A stretch of DNA of 37,167 bases. It comes from an uncultured Prevotellaceae bacterium. Lineage in GTDB: Bacteria > Bacteroidota > Bacteroidia > Bacteroidales > Bacteroidaceae. Below the pieces are notes generated by a model, which did not search any database, was not told the DNA's origin, and saw only the letters and a program-made list of their open reading frames with translations. This document shows, piece by piece, positions 23,639 to 30,038 of the stretch; within the stretch, counting starts at the first letter, position 1; each line of letters opens with the position of its first letter. A program made the translations under genes and the position numbers. Location of the stretch: the NCBI GenBank assembly GCA_900314335.1, contig OMUV01000010.1, forward strand, positions 1 through 37,167. Direction: 5' to 3'.

Positions 23639-23839
23639 ATGAGCATTATTGTAAAATCAAACACACGGGCAAAGGAAACTCAAAAATTAGCAAATCACAT
23701 GAGGAGCTATCTATTCGAGCAAGAGTATGGAGAGTTGAGGGCTGCAAGCAAAGCAGACGTTGAAACTCTGAGAGAAGCCCTGCAAGTGTTACACAGCATC
23801 ATCAAATCAAAAACAAATAATCATGGCAAAGAAAATTAG
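23639..23839 (+). CDS. Small hypothetical protein (66 aa)
   Basis: ATG 23639 was chosen because the longer frame runs back through the terminator. The product, MSIIVKSNTRAKETQKLANH at the start, is helical and charged (YGELRAASKADVETLREALQVLH). It overlaps the DUF3846 gene by 17 bases, so translation is probably coupled. No function is apparent; genes of this size flank ArdC and DUF3846 in many Bacteroidetes elements. Confidence 0.6.
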   Translation: MSIIVKSNTRAKETQKLANHMRSYLFEQEYGELRAASKADVETLREALQVLHSIIKSKTNNHGKEN

Positions 23840-24101
23840 CTGGGAGGGCACGATAACTGACGTGCAGCCCATAAACGGCACAGACTTCTCGATAGATGAG
23901 TTGAGAGCTACAGTCGGAGGATATATAGAACTACTTAGACTCACTGACGGGCGGCTACTAATATTCAATGAGGAGGGGAAACTTCTACGTCTTGACTACA
24001 ACCATGTAGCCACTGAGTTCGCGCATGTTCAAGGTTTAATAGCGCCTGCCGACTTCATCGTAGGAAACGTGCTACTTTGCGATGCGAAGGAAGTCAAATA
24101 A
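23823..24101 (+). CDS. DUF3846-like protein
   Basis: The 92-residue product has the family pattern ELRATVGGYIELLRLTDGRLLIFNEEGKLLRLDYNHVATEFA followed by ADFIVGNVLLCDAKEV. DUF3846 proteins are short, with a GGY-I-E...DGR...NEEGKL...N..AT core and a final I-G/V...L; their role is unknown, and they often travel with ArdC-type genes. It overlaps the previous gene by 17 bases and is followed by a small gene two bases after its stop. Confidence 0.7.
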   Translation: MAKKISWEGTITDVQPINGTDFSIDELRATVGGYIELLRLTDGRLLIFNEEGKLLRLDYNHVATEFAHVQGLIAPADFIVGNVLLCDAKEVK

Positions 24102-24102
24102 T

Positions 24103-24279
24103 ATGGTACGGTACAAGTGCAGGACATCGAAGAATGGTGCTGGCAGGAGTCAAAAGCAGTATCATTTGTATGTAGATAATGACCTTACGTCAATAGTAGA
24201 CATGCAGCCTAACAAAAACAGATTTTTCAACAACGCTATAAGAGAGTACATCAGAAACCACTTGCATGGCAGAAAATAA
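24103..24279 (+). CDS. Small basic protein, possible ribbon-helix-helix (58 aa)
   Basis: I start at ATG 24103. The product (MVRYKCRTSKNGAGRSQKQY...) is strongly basic at the N-terminus and has YHLYVDNDLTSIVDMQPNKN followed by RFFNNAIREYIRNHLHGRK. A strand followed by two helices (x-R-F-F-N-N-A-I-R-E-Y-I) is the shape of ribbon-helix-helix DNA-binding proteins, but the motif is only partly convincing. It is the last gene before the candidate small RNA, whose promoter overlaps its end. Confidence 0.5.
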   Translation: MVRYKCRTSKNGAGRSQKQYHLYVDNDLTSIVDMQPNKNRFFNNAIREYIRNHLHGRK

Positions 24280-24292
24280 AGATGTAACTTTG
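24261..24292 (+). promoter_or_regulatory. Promoter-like sequence before the candidate small RNA
   Basis: CTTG (24261-24264), 20 bases, then TAACTTTG (24285-24292). The -7 box is a full match to TAnnTTTG and the -33 box matches three of four, with one base more than the usual spacing. Transcription should start near 24297-24300. Confidence 0.55.
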
Positions 24293-24296
24293 CAGC

Positions 24297-24356
24297 GTTG
24301 TTGAAGATTAACTACTAATCTTGAGCCTGATTGCCGAAAGGTGGTCAGGCTTTTCT
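24297..24356 (+). ncRNA. Candidate small RNA, complementary to a shared leader motif
   Basis: Between the promoter-like sequence and the next terminator there is no reading frame. The expected RNA of about 60 nt starts GTTGTTGAAGATTAA, exactly complementary to TTAATCTTCAACAAC found just upstream of the exonuclease gene (33040-33054) and, with 13-14 bases or one G-U pair, at 31270, 32068 and 22194. It can fold into AAGATTA/TAATCTT (24304-24310 and 24316-24322), leaving GTTGTTG free as a toehold, then a terminator stem GCCTGA/TCAGGC (24325-24330 and 24345-24350) with TTTT. Alternatively it is the leader of a lost gene, or an inverted copy of the motif. Confidence 0.4.
24323..24356 (+). terminator. 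Terminator of the ArdC/DUF3846 region
   Basis: GCCTGA (24325-24330) pairs with TCAGGC (24345-24350), loop TTGCCGAAAGGTGG, then TTTTCT. It ends the candidate small RNA and any read-through from the genes upstream. Confidence 0.75.
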
Positions 24357-24384
24357 ATTGCCAGCTGGCAGATCAGAGCATTTT

Positions 24385-24451
24385 GCGGTTAAAACGTTAA
24401 AGGATTAGGGGTAAGCGTTAAAGGATTAGGGGGTAAAACGTTAAATATTTA
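24385..24451 (+). repeat. Tandem CGTTAAAGGATTAGGGG repeats
   Basis: The unit CGTTAAAGGATTAGGGG(G)TAA occurs at 24395-24415 and 24416-24438. A third partial unit, CGTTAAAT, starts at 24439, and a degenerate GCGGTTAAAA at 24385. The 21-23-base period is close to two helical turns. The transposon inserted just behind the third partial unit. They may be binding sites for a regulator of the gene downstream. Confidence 0.65.
24444..24451. repeat. Target-site duplication, left copy
   Basis: AATATTTA directly precedes the left end of the transposon and is repeated exactly at 27778-27785. The length of 8 bp is that expected for IS1595-family insertion. Confidence 0.9.
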
Positions 24452-24481
24452 CGGAATTACCTACTTTAATCTTGCGTAATT
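24452..24481. repeat. Left inverted repeat of the IS1595-family transposon
   Basis: CGGAATTACCTACTTTAATC and on; matches the complement of 27748-27777 except at positions 9, 24 and 25. Confidence 0.9.
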
Positions 24482-24536
24482 ATATATCACAAAGATACGA
24501 TTTATTTGGATAACAGGGTATTTTGCCCTGCTATTT

Positions 24537-26780
24537 TTATAATAAATCTCTCATTCTGATTGCAAGATTTTGTTTTGCTTCCTCTAATTCTTTTTGTCGT
24601 TTGGCTACATCGTCATAACTCCTAACAATCTCGTTCTGTATGTCTATTGGGAAGTATTCTACATAATAATTCAATAAATCCCGCTTTGAAATTGTAAGTT
24701 TCGATGTCCCATCTGCTAATTCCCTTACTATTTGCTTTCTTATGGAATTAAGATATATGTTATAAAAGCATACATTTATTGGATATCCTGAATTGAACTT
24801 AGGTGTAAGCACCAAACACAAATTACTTGCGATAAATTTCCCATTTACATAGTGACTTCTTCCCAACGATCCTGAAGATTGAACAGCATAAACAATTGCT
24901 TCGCAATCCATATCGTAGGAACAATGACTTTTCCATTCTTCTGCTGCGGTAACAAAATCATACGGACCATCAATGTTTTTTTCACTTGCCAAAGTACCCT
25001 TTTTCGCATCGAACAGTTCGCCTAATTTTATAAGTCGGTTGCCGTTGATGGTATTTTTTCTCCTAATACCATAACAATTAAGAATATCACCATCGTATAA
25101 AACTCTCTTTTCGTAATCAGCATCTACTTCGCCATCTCCTGAATACTTAATACAGTCAATTACTTTGTTTCGTATTTCTTTCCACTTTCCATTTTTGTCA
25201 ATTCTTCCTTTATGTTGAACACTTACAAAACCGTCATCATCCATATTGTAGAAGATAACCTTATCGAGTTTGTTATGTGGGGTCTTTGTAAATCCAAAAA
25301 TTGAAGTATTAACCGTTCTTCTTTGTTCCGAGAACAGATTATTTGGCATTTTTATTACAAAATCCAACTTTGCGATATGTAGTATGTCGTCAGTTAAGCC
25401 TCCTATATTCCGATTAAGTGTAGGGGTGGGCATAATTACTATCAATGTTCCATTGGATTCAATATAATCCAATGCTTGCTTTACAAACAATATCGGAAGA
25501 TTGTTTTCGTAAGGGGGATTTATTATACATTTGTTAGGCTTTAATTTCTTTATGCCCTTATATATATCGCTTTCGGTATCCGTTAGGCAACTTCCAAATA
25601 TCAGATTTGTCCTACCATCACCGTGTAGAAACATATTAGAACAAGCTAATGCAAACAGAGTCGGGTCTATTTCAAAACCAATCAGCTTGTGTTCCTTTAT
25701 ACTTTTTATTGTATCAGAATTATTTTGCGCTTGAGCTATCATGGTTTCCATGGATTCCATAAGGAACCCACCGCTACCAGTGCAAGTATCCAAAACTACA
25801 TCGTCTAAATTTAATCGGGCCAAATCTACCATCAAATTTTTGATATGGTCAGGAGTCAGTATTATGTTCTTGTTATCAATTTTGCCGGCCTTTGATAGGA
25901 ATATTTTGTAAGCACGCCCCAAAATGTCTTGTTTCTCATCCATCCTGAATGGCTTGAAAATCTTATCTTCTATTTTAGAAATAATAGATTTATACTCTTG
26001 CAATGGGAAGTCTATATTTTTGATGAATGAAAACCTGTCTTTCCAATTATATTCTTTAGAAAGGTTATTGACCTTGTTTGATATTTGCCGTACTATTGCT
26101 TCTAATATTGCCAAATTTAGATTATGCGCTTCAATTAACTTATAGGCTGCACTCTCTTGTTCTTCTTTCGTTGGTTGTTGAATGGATTTATAGGTTTTTG
26201 AGAAAGTATCATCTTTCAATGCAATCATAAGTCCCGCAAAGAATAGACTTCGTTCCGTGTCTTTTATGTTATGGCTATGAAAATCCTTGTTAAGTTGTTT
26301 TAATGTTGATTTTAAGGATTCAGTAGAAATCGAATCTCCGAACTTTGTCTTTCGATACAACTTTACAATATCTTTTATTGGCAAAAGTTTCCCGTCAGTT
26401 TCAATTTTTGTATAGTTTTTGTCTTCAGTCAGCAGAAATAGCCCGGAACGATATGTGTTATTTGATTGACCGGATATTGGTATGGTAATTATGTCCTTGG
26501 AAATAGTATTATTGAGAGCGTAAAATTTAACTTCCTCACAAGCAGCATTAAAATCATCCGCTTTCGCCTCTACAATAATCACAAAATCCTCATCCGCATT
26601 ATCTCTAAAGAAATCGGGATAACCTTTATATCCCGTACCTTTTTTAGATTTGAACCCGTAATAGGACGGTATGGCTGATTTTTCTATGAATGCTCCATTT
26701 CCGTAAAACTCTCTAAATATGTTTTCAGTAACAGTCTCACTTTTGCCCCCTCTACCAATTTGTAAATTATTGTTATTCAT
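24537..26780 (-). CDS. Fused restriction-modification enzyme (nuclease-methylase-specificity)
   Basis: The 747-residue protein combines three parts. An N-terminal PD-(D/E)xK nuclease shows GYPDFF (D56) and VIIVEAKA (E71, K73). A central N6-adenine methylase has VLDTCTGSGGFL (329-340, SAM binding) and the catalytic NPPY (421-424), as in HsdM. A C-terminal target-recognition part begins near 583 (RLIKLGELFDAKKGT) and ends with a coiled coil (DDVAKRQKELEEAKQNL), like half an HsdS subunit. This order is that of Type IIG or single-chain Type I-like enzymes. All key residues are present, so it may be active. It starts four bases after the transposase stop. Confidence 0.85.
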   Translation of the reverse strand: MNNNNLQIGRGGKSETVTENIFREFYGNGAFIEKSAIPSYYGFKSKKGTGYKGYPDFFRDNADEDFVIIVEAKADDFNAACEEVKFYALNNTISKDIITIPISGQSNNTYRSGLFLLTEDKNYTKIETDGKLLPIKDIVKLYRKTKFGDSISTESLKSTLKQLNKDFHSHNIKDTERSLFFAGLMIALKDDTFSKTYKSIQQPTKEEQESAAYKLIEAHNLNLAILEAIVRQISNKVNNLSKEYNWKDRFSFIKNIDFPLQEYKSIISKIEDKIFKPFRMDEKQDILGRAYKIFLSKAGKIDNKNIILTPDHIKNLMVDLARLNLDDVVLDTCTGSGGFLMESMETMIAQAQNNSDTIKSIKEHKLIGFEIDPTLFALACSNMFLHGDGRTNLIFGSCLTDTESDIYKGIKKLKPNKCIINPPYENNLPILFVKQALDYIESNGTLIVIMPTPTLNRNIGGLTDDILHIAKLDFVIKMPNNLFSEQRRTVNTSIFGFTKTPHNKLDKVIFYNMDDDGFVSVQHKGRIDKNGKWKEIRNKVIDCIKYSGDGEVDADYEKRVLYDGDILNCYGIRRKNTINGNRLIKLGELFDAKKGTLASEKNIDGPYDFVTAAEEWKSHCSYDMDCEAIVYAVQSSGSLGRSHYVNGKFIASNLCLVLTPKFNSGYPINVCFYNIYLNSIRKQIVRELADGTSKLTISKRDLLNYYVEYFPIDIQNEIVRSYDDVAKRQKELEEAKQNLAIRMRDLL

Positions 26781-26784
26781 ACTA

Positions 26785-27705
26785 TTATGCTATTGCGAGT
26801 TCAACAAGTGAGGTAAAAGCCTCGTTATTATCCCTGTGGTTAAGACGGTAGCAGAACTCCGTCACATACTTCTGCATATACTTGACTGATACGTTATGGA
26901 ACACTCCATATACTCCTCGTTTGAGTATCGCCCAAAAGCTCTCTATACCGTTGGTATGGATTCCATCTCCGAGAGAGTATGTAACGGTATGGTCTATTTT
27001 AAGACGGATGAAGTTGCATTCATTCTCCTTATCAAGAATGTTGTACCCCGAAAACTGGTCTGTCATAATAGTATTGTTACCCTTGCACACTTTTTGGAGA
27101 ACGGCGAAAAGTTGTTTGCCACTCAACTGCTTGCCCTCATCATTGTAATTGGCGACAACAGCATGAACCTTTCCCGTATTGCGCTCCTTTACACCGATTA
27201 CAGGTGTTTTCGATGTTCCTCTACCTCTTTTCGGCTTGTTGTCCTCATCGTCTGAATGGTCGTTGTTCTTGCGAGGCTTGCCGCCTACATAGGTCTCGTC
27301 AATCTCCACAACGGCCTCGAATGTTTCCTTGTATTCCTCTTTCTCCATCGCTTTGCGTATCTGCTGGAGCATACGCCATGCAGACTGATAAGACCCCATA
27401 CCCAACTCCCTTTTCAACTGTAAAGCGGATATTCCCTTTCGGGAAACAAGAACAAGATTCATCGCATACAGCCACATACGCAAATCAAGATGCGTATTCT
27501 CGAATATCGTATCCTTTAATGCAGAAAACTCGCTCTTACAGTTATTGCAATACAGGAAACGATGATTGTACTTCTGATGGTATATACCTTTGTGTACGCT
27601 TCCGCATTTCGGGCAGACATATCCGTCCTTATACTTTGTCGCAACAATGAAATCTATCGCGCTGTTTTCGTTTGGGAATCGCTTTGTGAACTCAAAGTAT
27701 GTCAT
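26785..27705 (-). CDS. IS1595-family transposase (ISXO2-like)
   Basis: I start at the ATG at 27705; eight further codons with a TTG start reach 27729. The 306-residue protein has an N-terminal zinc ribbon (CPKC at 31-34, CNNC at 53-56), then VVEIDETYVGG (D136), MTDQFSGY (D216), and IHTNGIESFWAILKRGVYG (N252, K262), the D-D-N-K arrangement of ISXO2-like enzymes. A charged insert PRKNNDHSDDEDNKPKRG follows the first Asp, as is common. All catalytic residues are in place. It lies inside matching inverted repeats and is followed by the cargo gene. Confidence 0.93.
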   Translation of the reverse strand: MTYFEFTKRFPNENSAIDFIVATKYKDGYVCPKCGSVHKGIYHQKYNHRFLYCNNCKSEFSALKDTIFENTHLDLRMWLYAMNLVLVSRKGISALQLKRELGMGSYQSAWRMLQQIRKAMEKEEYKETFEAVVEIDETYVGGKPRKNNDHSDDEDNKPKRGRGTSKTPVIGVKERNTGKVHAVVANYNDEGKQLSGKQLFAVLQKVCKGNNTIMTDQFSGYNILDKENECNFIRLKIDHTVTYSLGDGIHTNGIESFWAILKRGVYGVFHNVSVKYMQKYVTEFCYRLNHRDNNEAFTSLVELAIA

Positions 27706-27747
27706 ATCTCTTTGCTTTTGATAATGCAAAGGTGCGACTTTATTTTG

Positions 27748-27777
27748 AATTAAACAAGATTAAAGTAGATAATTCCG
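27748..27777. repeat. Right inverted repeat of the IS1595-family transposon
   Basis: Its complement starts CGGAATTATCTACTTTAATC; 27 of 30 positions equal the left repeat. Confidence 0.9.
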
Positions 27778-27785
27778 AATATTTA
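27778..27785. repeat. Target-site duplication, right copy
   Basis: AATATTTA, identical to 24444-24451 at the other end of the transposon. Confidence 0.9.
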
Positions 27786-27792
27786 TATTGTC

Positions 27793-28115
27793 ATGCATTT
27801 TTTCTGCAAATAATTTTCGCGCTTAACGAGCTGCGCGGAAAGTTTAGCCCTGCGGAGTGGCTGTATATGGCAGACAGCTTCAATGGTACGTTAATCTCAG
27901 ACGACAGCGGTGTGCGTTATTCTACAGCCGCTCTGCTCTCGCACATAGAAGATAGTAACACGTATGACAAGCTCGGTAGCAAATACAAGGTAGATGTACA
28001 AGCCCTGATGCAGAAATGTGAGAAGTTGACGCATTCGCAGCTGGACGCCCTGTATTGCAGAATAGCACGATTTTGGGAAGGTGGCGTTGATGCACAACTT
28101 TGGGCTAATTTCTAA
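27793..28115 (+). CDS. Hypothetical phage protein, interrupted upstream by the transposon, start uncertain
   Basis: The coding part reads FALNELRGKFSPAEWLYMADSFNGTLI, then LLSHIEDSNTYDKLGSKYKVDVQALMQKCEKLTHSQLDALYCRIARFWEG, a helical pattern I associate with small conserved proteins of Bacteroidales phages. The frame has no good start outside the transposon: it opens inside it, and in the rebuilt target a TAA precedes it. ATG 27793 would be in frame, giving MHFFLQIIFALNE, if the T run at 27798-27803 had seven rather than six bases. ATG 27867 is an internal alternative. The insertion lies nine bases before ATG 27793 and separates the gene from upstream signals. Confidence 0.45.
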
Positions 28116-28136
28116 TCTGAGTAAATCCATTTAATT

Positions 28137-28174
28137 GAGGCCGCCCCGTGCAAAAAGCGAGACGGCCTTTTTTC
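28137..28174 (+). terminator. Terminator facing the integrase
   Basis: GAGGCCG (28137-28143) with CGGCCT (28163-28168) around a 19-base loop, followed by TTTTTT. It stops plus-strand transcription before it runs into the minus-strand integrase gene. Confidence 0.8.
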
Positions 28175-28294
28175 AGCCCCTCTGAGCGCATGGAATAGCT
28201 TTGCTGTATAACTTAACCCCAAAAATATTTGAGGCCGTCTGAGGCAAAATTCGTACAAAATAACTATTTGCAGTCTGCGGCGGTCTCTCTGTTG

Positions 28295-28311
28295 GGGTAC
28301 AAGTTGTACCC
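28295..28311. promoter_or_regulatory. Perfect palindrome at the end of the integrase gene
   Basis: GGGTACAA-G-TTGTACCC, two 8-bp arms around one central base, lies ten bases after the integrase stop. It could be a weak terminator stem for the integrase or a protein-binding site. No T tract follows on the minus strand, so protein binding seems as likely. Confidence 0.4.
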
Positions 28312-28321
28312 ATGTTATATA

Positions 28322-29479
28322 TCAGCGCTTATCATACAGCACATAGTCAATGACTTTCCTGTTTGCATCGTCTATCTTACGTCTGTCAAAGTTGATATAG
28401 ATGTCCGTGACCGTGCTGCCTCCATGTCCGAGGGCGGCTGATATAGTCTCCTTCGGAATGTCAAGCTCAGCCGCTATCGTGGCCCATGAATGCCGTGCCC
28501 AGTAGGTAGTGACTGAGGGCATGACCTTATGCAGATTGAGATTACAGCGGTTTGCGAAATGCCTGTAATCGCTGCAACGCTCTGCCACATTTAGCAGGGA
28601 GTGAGTGCCCTTATATCTGTTGATGATTTCCAACGCCTCAGGCTCAACCTTAATGCTGTAGAGTCTGCCAGTCTTCGCCCTCCTATATTCCACGCGATCA
28701 CCTGTCAGTACGGCCGTGGTACATAGGTCTACCATGTTGATACCTATGAGAAGGAACTGTAGCTTGAACACGTCTATGTACTTTTGCATGTATTCAGGTA
28801 CCTCAGCGCCGAACAACGTCCTCAGCTGGGTAACTGTAAGGTTGCGTTTTTCGGTAGCCTCAGAGCGTATTCTGAACCGCCTGAACGGGTATTGCGTGGT
28901 AATGTCATTGTCTATAGCATCATTGAATACAGCCCTGATGTTGCGCAAATGGATACTCCGCGAGTTGGCCGAGGGAGATGTCTTTGAGAGAAACGCTTCA
29001 AAGCGTGACAGCCAGTCACGGGTTATGTCATCAAAGTCAAGCTGGCTTGCATTGTCATCAAAAGCCTCTATCCTTTTCCACGTAGCTTCGTACAGCTCAC
29101 GCGTGCGCTGCTTTGCGTGTCGGGCTGAGAAGTGTGCGTACCAACTGGCAAAGTTGCGCTTATCATCATCGCCGTTAAGCAGCGTAAGGATACGGCGCTT
29201 CAATTCGGTTGCAGTCATACCGCGCAAAGAACCTTTCTCGGATAGTTTGATGATGCAGCTTTGCACGTCCGTATGACGGCGCAGAATGAATGAATTCAAG
29301 AAGGCTTTGTTAGGATGAGAGCAAATCTTTTGCTGCTTATCATCCCACTGATCTGAGTGAACCCACACGTTTAAGGGTATGCGGGCCGTGTTGTTATTGT
29401 GGCTAATCGTGATGTTTAGCGGATAGCTACCGTCATTGCGACGGCTGCGCTTGTCTATTGATATTTTGGTAGTGGTCAT
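28322..29479 (-). CDS. int: Tyrosine recombinase (phage integrase)
   Basis: The start MTTTKISIDKRSRRNDGSYP at 29479 fits the usual N-terminus of Bacteroidetes integrases, so I drop 22 upstream codons. An arm-binding domain (1-100) and a SAM-like core-binding domain (about 105-195) precede the catalytic domain, with K269 (RAKTGR), R329 (YWARHSWAT), H352 (LGHGG) and the nucleophile Y361 (TDIYINF). The first arginine of the R-K-H-R-H-Y set is missing (LIGINMVDL), and the first His of box II is Y326, which I have seen in related Bacteroidales integrases. It integrates and excises the phage at the tRNA-Ser site next to its start. Confidence 0.92.
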   Translation of the reverse strand: MTTTKISIDKRSRRNDGSYPLNITISHNNNTARIPLNVWVHSDQWDDKQQKICSHPNKAFLNSFILRRHTDVQSCIIKLSEKGSLRGMTATELKRRILTLLNGDDDKRNFASWYAHFSARHAKQRTRELYEATWKRIEAFDDNASQLDFDDITRDWLSRFEAFLSKTSPSANSRSIHLRNIRAVFNDAIDNDITTQYPFRRFRIRSEATEKRNLTVTQLRTLFGAEVPEYMQKYIDVFKLQFLLIGINMVDLCTTAVLTGDRVEYRRAKTGRLYSIKVEPEALEIINRYKGTHSLLNVAERCSDYRHFANRCNLNLHKVMPSVTTYWARHSWATIAAELDIPKETISAALGHGGSTVTDIYINFDRRKIDDANRKVIDYVLYDKR

Positions 29480-29556
29480 GATACTTGCACTGATTTTGCA
29501 CTGACTTTGCAGTGTATTACATCGAGAAACTATGCTTTGCAGCATTCTAAACCAAC

Positions 29557-29590
29557 AAAAAAGCCATTCAGCTTGTTTCAGCGAAATGGC
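29557..29590 (-). terminator. Terminator on the minus strand before the integrase
   Basis: Read on the minus strand, GCCATT (29590-29585) pairs with AATGGC (29568-29563), followed by six T (29562-29557). It lies between the repressor-side genes and the integrase, so the integrase probably needs its own promoter. Confidence 0.65.
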
Positions 29591-29620
29591 CTTTTACGTT
29601 GTCTTTTAGTGTTTTATGCG

Positions 29621-29681
29621 CGGAAAGACGGGGATTCGAACCCCGGAAGCGCTTTGGACGCTTACACGCTTTCCAGGCGTG
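29621..29681 (-). other. attP: 3' part of a tRNA-Ser(GGA) gene without D-arm
   Basis: On the minus strand the sequence gives an anticodon arm CACGC-CTGGAAA-GCGTG (anticodon GGA, serine), a long variable arm, a T arm GGGG-TTCGAAT-CCCC and the 3' acceptor strand TCTTTCC followed by G. The bases 5' of it (GGAGAGTG) look partly like an acceptor strand, but no D-arm fits: only 69 bases lie between them and the 3' end instead of about 88. Phages that integrate into tRNA genes carry the 3' part to restore the gene. It lies between integrase start and repressor end with phage genes on both sides, as attP does. Confidence 0.75.
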
Positions 29682-29698
29682 CACTCTCCGATTATAAT

Positions 29699-30037
29699 CT
29701 ATTTAACTACAGGCGTTTGCTGACACTCTTTTTTAGAGTTGCACTGATTTTGCATTATTTTGACCCTTTCTCCAGTCCATGATGGCTGATAAATATCGCC
29801 CTCTCCAGTCAAGAGCCAGTCCGCTGAGACCTTATAATCGCGGACAAGAAATGCAAGCCAACTGACTTGAAATATCCGTCTGTTCGGCTCATGTTCAAGA
29901 GTGACAAAGTTCCACCTGTTGATGCCATAACGCCGTGTGAAAGTCTGTTTGCCTCTAATCACTTTGTCGCTTATGAGGCGGTGTATTGCCACAAAGAAGC
30001 GAGAGACAATTTCCGAGTTTATATCAACGTCTGTCAT
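29699..30037 (-). CDS. Phage regulatory protein with repressor-like HTH region
   Basis: I start at the Met at 30037 (MTDVDINSEIVSRFFVAIHRLIS). The 112-residue product ends KVSADWLLTGEGDIYQPSWTG and further basic residues. The 'V-S-A-D-W-L-L-T-G-E-G-x-I-Y' end is typical of Bacteroidetes phage and ICE repressor-like proteins of the HTH type. The region RFFVAIHRLISDK...FTRRYGINRWNFVTLEH has the shape of a helix-turn-helix. It is transcribed toward the integrase and its stop lies ten bases from attP. It probably controls lysogeny or integration. Confidence 0.6.
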   Translation of the reverse strand: MTDVDINSEIVSRFFVAIHRLISDKVIRGKQTFTRRYGINRWNFVTLEHEPNRRIFQVSWLAFLVRDYKVSADWLLTGEGDIYQPSWTGERVKIMQNQCNSKKECQQTPVVK

Positions 30038-30038
30038 T

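Larger units (their letters stand above)
24452..27777 (-). mobile_element. IS1595-family transposon carrying a restriction-modification gene
   Basis: The 3326-bp element is bounded by 30-bp inverted repeats (24452-24481 and 27748-27777, 27 of 30 positions equal, start CGGAATTA) and by the 8-bp direct duplication AATATTTA. It contains two minus-strand genes, a transposase and, four bases behind it, a 747-residue restriction-modification protein. A promoter-like CTTG-N20-CACCTTTG lies at the right end, partly within the inverted repeat, and would drive both genes. The element is more AT-rich than the phage around it. Intact ends and target duplication point to recent insertion. IS1595-family elements with passenger genes are known. 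Confidence 0.9.
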
